A DNA stretch of 64,000 bases from positions 60,748,727 through 60,812,726 of the forward strand of contig JAKGHH010000007.1 of NCBI GenBank assembly GCA_022828595.1. Direction: 5' to 3'. Under the pieces are notes generated by a model that was not told where the DNA came from, did no database searches, and saw only the letters and a list, made by a program, of their open reading frames with translations. This document shows, piece after piece, positions 55,991 to 64,000 of this stretch; position 1 is the first letter of the stretch, and each line of letters begins with the position of its first letter. This DNA is from Nelumbo lutea. Taxonomy: Eukaryota; Streptophyta; Magnoliopsida; Proteales; Nelumbonaceae. A program made the position numbers and the translations under genes.

Positions 55991-56593
55991 TCAAGCTGGA
56001 GAGTATATGTCATATAGTCCCAGCCTGTTACAAATATAATCTACTCTGCCTCGAGACAATCCCTTTGTAAAGAGACCTGCCCACTGATTTCCCAAACTCA
56101 CATGAGATGTGGTTATCACTCCACTGATCACTTTCTCTCTTACAAAGTGACAATCAACCTCAATATGCTTGGTTCTCTCATGGAATACTGGATTGGATGA
56201 GATGTGAACAGCTGCTTGGTTATCACAGTATAGTCTCATGGGTTTGTCAACTGAGAACCCCATTTCTTGTAACATGTTCTTCGACCATACTAGTTCATAT
56301 GTGGTATGAGCCATAGCTCTGTACTCAGCTTCTGCACTACTCCTTGCCACCACAGTTTGTTTCTTGCTCTTCCAAGTTACAAGATTTCCACCAAGGAAGG
56401 TACAATACCCTATGGTTGATCTCCTGTCTGATACAGAACCAGCCCAATCAGCATCTGTATACCCTACTATCTCAAGGGGCCCTCCACTTTTATATAGCAA
56501 ACCATGGCCTGGAGCCCCCTTCAGGTACCTAACAATCCTTAGAACTGCTTCCCAATGAGGAATCCGAGGATGTTGTATAAACTGACTCACCAT
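55991..56593 (-). pseudogene. Copia B RNase H, 200-codon open frame
   Basis: VSQFIQHPRIPHWEAVLRIV then GYTDADWAGSVSDRRSTIGY, VARSSAEAEYRAMAH, YCDNQAAVHISSNPVFHERT and KHIEVDCHFVREK. All catalytic acids (D, E, D) are in place and no stop interrupts. The LTxTRPDI segment that should link RT to RNase H is deleted with a frame change at 56585. Confidence 0.9.
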
Positions 56594-57356
56594 AATTCAA
56601 CTTTCCCACCAACCTCCTGTATCTTCCAAGGTCATCAAACTCCTCACCTTCATCAACACTCAACTTGACATTCATTTCCATAGGAGTCTCTGCTGGTTTA
56701 GCACCTAACAATCTTGTTTCTTCAAGTAAGTCAAGAACATATTTTCTTTGACATAAGTTAATTCCATGTCGTGACCCTGCAACTTCTATTCCCAGGAAGT
56801 ACTTCAGCTTACCCAAATCTTTCGTATTGAAGTGATCTTGTAGAAATTTCTTCAACCTGTCAATCCCATTACTGTCACTTCCAGTTATGACAATATCATC
56901 CACATACACAACTAGCAAGATCTTCCCATCTTTTGAGTCATGGCTGAACACAAAATGGTCTACCTGACACTGTTTCATCCCAAAGTTTTTCACTACTTCA
57001 CTGAACCTACCAAACCATGCCCGTGGAAATTGCTTCAGTCCATAAATTGCCTTTTTGAGTCTACAAAACTTATCATCCTCCCCCTGAGCAACAAACCCTG
57101 GTGATTGCTCCATATACATCTCCTCGATGAGATCACCATGCAGGAAGGCATTTTTATTGTTTAGTTGCAAAAGAGGCCAATCATACATAGCAGCTAATGA
57201 AGTCAATACCCAAACTGAACCAATTTTAGCCACAGGAGAAAATGTCTCCATATAGTCAACACCATACAACTGAGAGTAGCCCTTGGCCACTAACCTGGCC
57301 TTCAATCATTCCACACTACCATCGGGAAGATATTTCACTATGTAGACCCACTTAAG
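56529..57356 (-). pseudogene. Copia B reverse transcriptase
   Basis: VVGLKWVYIVKYLPDGSVE, a stop, then KARLVAKGYSQLYGVDYMET, LKKAIYGLKQFPRAWFGRFS, LLVVYVDDIVITGSD (catalytic YVDD intact) and YFLGIEVAGSRHGINLCQRK, ending KLNYG. Fingers and palm are complete over 258 codons. The first residues are separated from INT by the nested LINE. Confidence 0.9.
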
Positions 57357-57369
57357 CCCAACAACATGC

Positions 57370-59877
57370 TTTTTTTTATCAATGACCACAGATTTCATTA
57401 ATAACCTCTTGCTCTTCAGAGCCTCCTTCCTCATTTATTCCTTCACATCCTCCTGCATCTGTAACCTCATTTCCTACATTTAATTCACCTGCCCTCTCCT
57501 TCTGTATATTATTTTTCCCAAGCTCATCCACCAATCTCCTAAAGATTTCCCAAAGTCTTGCATTTCTTTCCTCGCCCTCCTCTTCCCCTTCACCTTTCCC
57601 CTAGCCTCACCACTTTTCTTCCTCTTCTTTGCTTCCCCTTCTCCACCACAGGCTTCATCCTCTGGAATGAAAATGGGATCTGGCACAGCATGCAAGAGAC
57701 AATCATTAGTAACACAAAACGAATGGATACAGATACCTGAGTTTTGCTGAATATGAAGAGGGTTACAGGGACTGAAAGAGGAACCCGTCACTCCCTGTAT
57801 TGGCTTGTAAGTGTGTTCTATTTCCTCGAGTTGGATCTGGGCTAGTAACTTTCCTTTCAGTTGTACACCACAGGGATTACTTTCTGTACCCTTGTGTTTA
57901 CTCCTTGCTGAAGTGTTCGGGAAAGGAGCTTCTCATTGTAAGAACAGATTTCCTTCCCCATGTATCTATTTGTACTCTGCTATGTTGACCTCCTCTCCTC
58001 CATCAGATCGGATCTTCTCACCAACATTGGTTCCGTTTCCTGCCTCTTCTTAAAGAGATGCTCTAGAGTTAACGTCTCTTCCACTTCCTCTAACTACCAG
58101 ATCTCTTCCCGTACACTATCTAGACTGGTCGAGTCATCAGAATCGTCTTCTCCGTCAACCCCATCCTCACTGCAAGCCACCCAACCAACTTCCGCTTCCT
58201 CCCCTGCATCCGCACAAACTTGTGCACATCTTAGGAGTTGCTAGCCTGAAGAGGACTGCGGCGCACATTGCGACTCCATGCCTGTGTGCGCAGCCCAATG
58301 CAAAGGCCATCTGAAACCAGCCTTCGAGAACTGATCGAAACCAGCCCTACCAGTCTTCGATGGAGAAGAAGATAGACAGATTTTTCTGTCTATAGGCGCG
58401 CGACTCTTGCCCCTACCCACGTGATCACTTAAGAAATCACGTGGGCAGGTTTTAACCCCCAATAGTGAACCGGGCCTATTCCGGTTTGGTTCAGAACCAC
58501 TGGTTCGCGCCTTGAGATTGACCAACCCACCTCCTCTTTCAGCCACGTCAGCATAGTAAGCCCAGGCCCCTTTCGCTCCTACTAATTTGAAGTTTTTTGA
58601 ATTATTTGCCTTGAATAGATTACTTAAGGCTTGGTTTTCCTCTGCCAAGTCTTCAGCTCCCTAGAGGGACTTCTCTGCGCGCCCCTGTTGCTCGCCACCG
58701 AATGTGCGCCACGTGTGTACCAACCCACCACGTCAGCGTCTTCAACCTTGGAACTTCTCCCCCAAAGAAACGCTTCCACTTCCGAAACCAACCAGACACG
58801 ATACCAGAATCCTTCTGAGAGCACTTCAACCAATCTAGGTAACATTTCTGGTTTTACCCCTGCAATCTTGACCTCAGCAACGAAAAAATCTTAAGGTTAA
58901 ACTCCACCACAGCTCCTCCCAACAACCTCACCAATTTCTCCAAGTTCGGCTCGTTCCAAAGATGAAACGGAAGACCAAACAGTTTAAGCGAGAAACTACC
59001 AGTAGAATGTTCCAATTCGTTACAGAGTGGCTTCCATTTTTGGAGCTGAAGCAAGCCCAGTTCAGACTCGAAAGTGGTGAAAGCCCACTCTCCTTCACCA
59101 ATATCGATTATAGCCTTCCTATCAGAGAACGGCTTCAAAGCTATATCAGCTGAATTGCCTATTTTACAAGCCAATGTATCCAGCAGATTTCTCCAGTTCT
59201 TCACGTCTTTAGTAGCTGTTAAGACCATTCTCCTTTCCCAACTATTTTTCTCTGCATCAGTTAGGAGTCTCTTAACCTCCATCGAGCTACCAAAAACTTC
59301 AATGAGACGAGCTCTGTTTTGTAGCTTCTTGTACTTCACCGCTTCTGTCAACTACCAGCTGATTCGAGGGCTTATGTTCACAAGAATCCTCCATGTTTGC
59401 ATCTTGCACTTTTGTCACTCCACCCTCAACATGTAAGATATGTTGCTGTAACTTATCTGCAACAGCCAGCCAGCCAGCCCTGTCCCTCCTTCCCTTCCGG
59501 AAGACACACCATCTGCCTCCTATTATCAAAGAGTTCAATGATGCTAATAAACCAGCCTTTTCCATTCCTTCTTAGCTCCACTTCATATCTCTTGTGAGCT
59601 TTTAAGGCATTCCTCCATCCTTCTTTCCTAATAGAAAAGATAACTCCATAGATAAAACCTTTCAACCACAACACTGCTGCATCGGTTAGGATTACTGTCG
59701 CCCTTCTATCTTCTCTGATTTTCAACATATTACTACCTCCAGCCCTTCCAAATTCGAACAAAAAACTTAGCCTCAACCTTCAGCTCGGTTTTCCACCTGC
59801 TCACCCTCTGGAACACTCCTACACTTCGGCCTCTCTCCATCTTTTCGTGAGAGTCTATCGTAGGATGTCAAGATTCA
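57370..59877 (-). mobile_element. ORF1-only LINE derivative inside copia B, 13-bp target duplication
   Basis: cccaacaacatgc flanks it perfectly (57357-57369, 59878-59890). Removing it restores the copia reading HVVG-KWVY. The 5' end is near 59877, with ORF1 starting MERGRSVGVFQRVSRWKTEL (59837). The frames then shift: NMLKIREDRRATVILTDAAV, GRWCVFRKGRRDRAGWLAVA, and 59351-58854 FSLKLFGLPFHLWNEPNLEK, a DUF4283-like ORF1 core. A C-terminal part follows (DDSTSLDSVREEI). The 3' end is TTAATGAAATCTGTGGTCATTGATAAAAAAA. ORF2 is wholly absent. Confidence 0.92.
58854..59351 (-). pseudogene. LINE ORF1 central domain, 165-codon open frame
   Basis: VKYKKLQNRARLIEVFGSS…GEWAFTTFESELGLLQLQKW…LKLFGLPFHLWNEPNLEKLV…LGGAVVEFNLK. 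The L(F/L)GLPFHLW…L..(L/I)GG pattern is the end of the DUF4283-type nucleic-acid-binding domain in plant L1 ORF1. It is separated by frameshifts from the N-terminal pieces. Confidence 0.8.
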
Positions 59878-59899
59878 CCCAACAACATGCATACAAGGA

Positions 59900-60965
59900 G
59901 GAAGAGCAGTGAGATCCCATGTTTAGTTGTAGAGCAGATAGTTCATCTTTCATTGCTTGTCGCCACCTTGGAGAGGTAAGGGCTTCTTGGACAGTCTTGG
60001 GGATGGAAACAGATGAGAGAAAGGATATAAAGTGGCGATGAGAAGCAGAAAGGTGAGCAATTGAAACATAGTGTGAAATAGGATGAGAAGTACAAGTGCA
60101 TTTATCTTTCCACAAGGCAATAGGAAGATCAAGGTCCGAGGGAGGAGGAGCAACCACAGGATCTGTCGACGAGTGCTGAAGTGGAGGAAGGGCCGATGCT
60201 CGTCTGTGAGTATACACTTGTCTGATTGGTGGCCTCTCAGTAGTAACTAGCACGAGAGGAAGAACTACAGGGGGGATTGCAACTGGAATGGGGACCACGG
60301 GAAGAGGATCCTCAACAGGGACAGGAAGAGGAACTATAGGGGAAGGAGAAGGAACCACAGTGTCCGAGAAAAAAGGAACCGATTCAAAGAAGGTGACATC
60401 GGAGCAAACAAATGACTTATGAGAGTGAGGGTTATAGATCTTATACCATTTCTGAGTCCTGGAGTATCCAAGGAAGATGCACTTCGTAGCTCGTGCATCT
60501 AACTTGTCCAAACCAGGGCCCAAATTTTGAACAAAGCACACACCCAAAGACTCTCGGAGTAAGAGGAAACAGAGATAAGGTGGGAAACAACACGGAAAAG
60601 GGGGATTGACTTCCAATGATAGATATGGGCATCCGATTGATGAGAAAACATGATGTGAGGACAGCACCGCTCCAAAAACGCTTTGGGACATTCATATTAA
60701 GCATCATAGACTGAGCAGTTTCAAGGAAATGTCGATTTTTTCGTCCAGCCACACTGTTCTGTTGTGGGGTATAGGAGCATGAGGTTTGATGAATTATCCC
60801 ATGATGCTCTAAGTATTGCTGAAATGGTGTTGATATGTACTCTTTTGCATTATCGGAGCAAAGAATTTTAATATGAACACCAAACTGTATACATATTTCA
60901 GCATAAAATTTTTGAAAAATGGAGAACAATTCACTACAATCTTTCATAAGATAATTCCATGTCAT
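59900..60965 (-). pseudogene. Copia B integrase core and linker
   Basis: 60965-60441: ILCSDNAKEYISTPFQQYLE (second catalytic Asp), then CSYTPQQNSVAGRKNRHFLE, where VAER is VAGR, so the catalytic Glu is lost. After a frame change, 60691-59925 gives TKCIFLGYSRTQKWYKIYNP and a long Pro/Val-rich linker, ending VQEALTSPRWRQAMKDELSA, which leads into RT. The first catalytic Asp region and the HHCC finger are missing. Confidence 0.88.
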
Positions 60966-61084
60966 TCTTGAGAAGGAAGAAGGAGGAGAAAAAGGGTTTG
61001 GCCAGATGATAAAGACAAGAAGGAGAGATCAACATCACCAACACCACAAATGGAAGATGTAGAACCGTTAGCAAGAGTAACTGT

Positions 61085-62201
61085 TTAAGATGTGGAGGAC
61101 CGAGAAAAAGAAGAGAATACATTTGGAGTCCCAAACATATGGCCCAAGGTTCCGGAGTCAATGATCCAGTGTGAAAGCTTGAAAGCCAAGCAAACCATAC
61201 CTGAATGGGCAAGGGTAGTTGTGTTCTGCTGAGAAGATGTCTGAAGGAACTGCTCATATATTGCACAAGGTACACTCACCATCTCCTTTCCAGAAGCACC
61301 AATAGATGTGGAGGGAATCTGATCCGTTTGCGGATTTTCAATAACTGTACCACTGCCCCTAGTCATAGCATGGTTAGCCCAAGTGTTGGGTGGACCATGT
61401 AAATCATAGTAGAAATTAACAGTGTGCCCCTCTAATCCACAGTAAGTACACTTCCTAGGAGCATTACTTCTTCCTTTACCACGACCTTCCCCTGAGTCTC
61501 GACCTCCACTTCGGCCACTAGCACGGTTAAATATGGGACCACCTTGGTTTCCTGGAAGTTCATGGCCTCCACCTCTAGCTACCACCAAATCAGATCTGTC
61601 TGAGAGAGAAGAATGCTCTATAAACTCAATAGATTTCCTCTTAAGACAGGCAAACACTTCTTCAAGTGAGGGAAGGGTAGACCCCCCCCCCAGTATTTGT
61701 GCACAGACAGGTTCATATTCAGCCTTCAAACCTACCAGAAATCTAGTCACATCAAGTTGGTCACGTTGTTGCTGAACCTGAACATCCGGTGTCAAGGGAT
61801 GACACACATTAAGCTCATTTATGATGTTCCTCAAACTTGCATAGTATTCTTCCAAGCTCTGGCTGCCTTGCTTCAGATTGAAGTACTCTTAGTACAATTG
61901 ATACACCCTAGTTGTATTGTCTTGCCCGAAATACAGTTTCTTAGCATGATCCCAGATCTCTTTAACTGTATCTAGGAACATAAAGTTCATACTGGTCACT
62001 AAACCCTAGAGAGTCAGATGAAGGTTTTTCCTCTCTCACATACTTCACTTTCTTCTTGGCCTTCAAGAACACCTCCACCGACTTGGCCCAAGGCACATAG
62101 TTCTCACCATTCAGCTTAATGGATGTCATTTGAACATTCAGATAATCTGGAGAGATCATAACTCCAGTTTTGTTGTCACTACCATCTCTGGTTGACGACA
62201 T
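61085..62201 (-). pseudogene. Copia B gag and protease
   Basis: 62201-61962: MSSTRDGSDNKTGVM, MTSIKLNGENYVPWAKSVEV. A break follows, then 61855-61085: MEEYYASLRNIINELNVCHP, VTRFLVGLKAEYEPVCAQIL, a Gly/Arg tract and the zinc knuckle CTYCGLEGHTVNFYY, in which the final Cys is Tyr. Protease WIIDSGTLGHM keeps DSG with T for the usual A. Downstream of PR there is a deletion, because INT follows within about 150 bp. Confidence 0.88.
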
Positions 62202-62344
62202 TTTCAACTAAATCTGCTCTCCTCACAAGAAAGTATGAACACCACCACAGAAATCAGTATGAACACCACTACACGACACAAGGGTTTACTTTCAACAATT
62301 CAAAAACACCCACACACCATTCAATACAGTACACTACCACCACA

Positions 62345-62572
62345 CCACTGCTGTCGTGAACTTCAGCAGCCAAAAACAACTACTTTCAGCACACATACGA
62401 GGTATAAACAGAAGAGAACACCATACCACTGCATACTAGTCACTTCATACCTCCACAACCACTGCTGTCGTGAACTTCAGCAGCCAAAAACAATTGCTTT
62501 CAGCACACATACGAGGTATAAACAGAGGAGAACACCATACCACTGCATACTAGTCACTTCATACCTCCACAA
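62345..62572 (-). repeat. Tandem duplication in the copia B leader, 114-bp unit
   Basis: ccactgctgtcgtgaacttc… starts at 62345 and again at 62459, with few changes. It lies between the primer binding site and gag, in the untranslated leader where packaging signals usually sit. Confidence 0.92.
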
Positions 62573-62906
62573 AAAAAAAATTAATCAAAACACAGCATCT
62601 ACAGTCCACTACTTGGGCGAAAAACATAATTGTTCATACCTGTCCACAAACAGCCCTCTTCGTATCACAGAATAGAGGGCTTCTAGTACACCACCTCAAC
62701 AACCACCACCACAATAACTAGAGGCATACTCACCTCCAAAACCACAAAATGACCACTCCTTTTTGGCCTCTTGACGAGATGCAACTCAGGCTAGTAGAAA
62801 ACCAAAGAAGGCTGGACTAGTTGGCGGTGAACCCAGGAAGAAGAAAAACAGTGAGAAAAAAAAAAAAAAGAGGAAAAGAGAACTAGGTTTTATTGCTCTG
62901 ATACCA

Positions 62907-63171
62907 TGTAAAATCCCTATTGGGTTCTAGCTTAAAGTAGAGAAGAAGAGGAGAAGGAAGGAGGAGAAGAAGGGTTTGGCCAGATGAGGAAAATCAGTCC
63001 TCTCTAGTCGACCCACTTGCATTTATCTCACATAAGCTTGGTTACAAGAAAGTCAATATTGCCCCTCATAAGTGATGGGACACACAACTTAGACATGAAT
63101 AAAACAGACCTTTCACTCTAACACAGATGCACCCAAATGACCAAAATACCCCTGTTCTGTGAACTCTAACA
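62907..63171 (-). repeat. 5' LTR of copia B (265 bp)
   Basis: TGTTAGAGTTCACA…GGATTTTACA on the minus strand, followed by TGGTATCAGAGC. Differences from the 3' LTR include the shorter GAA/GGA tract. Confidence 0.93.
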
Positions 63172-63458
63172 ATTTCTATTGCAACTTCTTGATGTTGTAT
63201 CCTAAAGCATCTTAATTAATGAATTTTTTCAGAGTTATTGATAAAAATAAAATAAACCTTAAAATGAAACGGGCATTCTAAACCAAAAAGAAAATGACAT
63301 GACATCACAAAGAATATAATCAGCCTTTGCATAATTGTTTTTTTTTCTGTATATGCATCTGCTAGGGGAGGAACAGGCCTTCAGCTTTAGGCTAGCAAGA
63401 GTATGATGGCATTAAGAAATTTCCAAAAAGAATTAGGAGAGTTTGAAGCAAATCATAC

Positions 63459-63677
63459 CTTTCCTATTACAGCTTCTCCATTAACATCAGACACAACTAT
63501 GTCATTGGCGCGGATGATCCAATGCCGCCAATAGAGTTGACAAGAGCTGAAGGACATTCCATTTACAACACATCCTTCAGGCAGGAGAGACATGCGAATT
63601 GAATAGGAAAAGAAAAACTTCTCTGACTCCTGTTCAATGTCACTTAACTCTGGAACAAAAATAGAAGCAGCTCGGAT
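63459..63677 (-). CDS. SKIP16: SKIP16-like F-box protein, exon with the ApaG domain start
   Basis: A 219-bp exon (73 codons, phase 0 on both sides; attttcag acceptor, AAAG|gtatga donor) encodes IRAASIFVPELSDIEQESEK, YSIRMSLLPEGCVVNGMSFS, QLYWRHWIIRANDIVVSDVN and GEAVIGK. This is the N-terminal half of the ApaG domain in plant SKIP16 proteins (SIRM-LxPEG, CQL-SRHW-I-A). It splices to 46613 across the giant intron. The F-box and SUKH/SMI1-like part should lie above base 64000. Confidence 0.92.
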
Positions 63678-64000
63678 CTGAAAATAAACCATCAATTGTC
63701 AGTTTTCAAATAATAGGAACAACAATAATAGCAGCAACAACAGCTTCAACAATCTTCCCTCACAAACTCCTCTCATGATCTCACCATATCCCAAGCCAGA
63801 AGATTACGAAACTCCTGATGAACCTTCTCCTCTTAATAATCATTCTGAGACTGGAGACCAACTCAGAAAAGTAGATAGGAATCTTACGATAAGTGTACCA
63901 AGCATTGATTGAAAAAAAAAGATTACCAAGTAATCTATTTCATAGTGTAGCACATCTAAAGGTTTTGAAGAACCTGATACCTATAAGAACTGAAGCCAGC
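63678..64000 (-). other. Intron of the SKIP16-like gene; possible exon edge at the window end
   Basis: No certain exon. At 63981-64000 the minus strand reads GCTGGCTTCAGTTCTTATAG followed by gtatca, a possible exon end (AGFSSYR), but there is too little sequence to judge. The first 190 bp above the LINE duplication (63269-63458) hold the intron's donor side only. Confidence 0.3.

Larger units (their letters stand above)
55709..63171 (-). mobile_element. Copia element B with both LTRs, 7,463 bp including a nested LINE
   Basis: LTRs at 62907-63171 (5') and 55709-55983 (3'), a tRNA-iMet primer site TGGTATCAGAGCAATAA reading down from 62906, and a polypurine tract CTTGAGGGGGAG just inside the 3' LTR. 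The flanks gtttc (55704-55708) and atttc (63172-63176) are a 5-bp duplication with one change. Domains run gag, PR, INT, RT, RNase H on the minus strand. A LINE at 57370-59877 interrupts the INT-RT linker. Without it the element is about 4.95 kb. Confidence 0.95.
55310..63250 (+). mobile_element. 5'-truncated LINE (about 0.48 kb), split by a copia element
   Basis: The 18-bp duplication aataaaccttaaaatgaa is perfect (55292-55309, 63251-63268). LINE sequence occupies 55310-55708 and 63177-63250: RNase H pieces (IRDENGSIIALYSGPVEEGD, INRLIIKGDSKTVIKWLQKG, ANSLADSLAKQGVQRTYMFW), then the 3' end TTAATGAATTTTTTCAG then AGTTATTGATAAAAATAAA. A G run (55313-55328) marks the 5' junction. The frame is broken. 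Confidence 0.93.
46614..63458 (-). other. SKIP16: Giant intron of the SKIP16-like gene (16,845 bp)
   Basis: Donor gtatga just below 63459, acceptor ctgcag at 46619-46614, phase 0 (GK|YP). It divides the ApaG domain. Contents, from low to high coordinate: a LINE (47294-49855), an RNase H scrap (50140-50270), two hAT elements, RVT_3 and L1 LINE pieces, a short LINE (54496-54971), and the nested LINE/copia/LINE block (55310-63250). No other host exon was recognised. Confidence 0.88.

Noticed and set aside
1..64000. tRNA or rRNA genes, CRISPR arrays, phage or operon-like systems
   Set aside because: None seen. The context is plant nuclear DNA. The SINE-like phrase near 12850-12905 lacked convincing A and B boxes.
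63981..64000. Possible end of the upstream SKIP16 exon (AGFSSYR then gtatca)
   Set aside because: Only 20 bases are visible and no family match can be claimed.

Overview
This window reads as nuclear DNA of a flowering plant. It has spliced plant genes with canonical GT-AG introns, very long AT-rich introns, and a dense load of plant L1-type LINEs, Ty1/copia elements, hAT/Mutator/Harbinger-like MITEs and CACTA debris. The species cannot be fixed from the sequence. The hAT plus LINE load and giant introns would suit a basal eudicot or magnoliid such as Nelumbo, but that is only a guess. I saw no bacterial operon, CRISPR array, rRNA or convincing tRNA.

Two genes can be followed, both on the minus strand and both cut by the window edge. 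(1) A nucleolar DEAD-box helicase of the DDX47/Rrp3 class (plant RH10 type): exons 1-3 lie at 11245-12075 and exon 4 at 1143-1205. A 10,039-bp intron separates exons 3 and 4, and the rest lies beyond base 1. (2) A SKIP16-like F-box protein whose C-terminal ApaG domain is encoded by three exons at 63459-63677, 46507-46613 and 45765-45843. A 16,845-bp intron splits this domain. Its F-box exons lie beyond base 64000.

Between the two genes are gene fragments rather than genes. A WSD1-type wax ester synthase/DGAT pseudogene (18330-19786) is cut by three MITEs with clean target duplications. A single well-spliced xylose isomerase exon (22370-22425) sits inside a hAT-like element (20598-23356) that has a perfect 8-bp target duplication.

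The rest is mobile DNA. The RH10 intron is filled mostly with minus-strand LINE debris, an LTR and a hAT element. The 12.9-25 kb stretch is a MITE cluster, and 30.5-36.9 kb holds hAT-like elements, a gypsy-like LTR and a decayed CACTA TNP2 fragment. A copia element with both LTRs lies at 39881-44531. The SKIP16 intron carries five LINE copies, two hAT elements and a second copia. Its most striking part is a four-level nest: intron, then a 5'-truncated LINE (55310-63250), then a copia (55709-63171), then an ORF1-only LINE (57370-59877). Each level has its own target duplication. Nearly all element ORFs are broken, and both copia integrases lack the catalytic Glu, so the elements look dead in cis.
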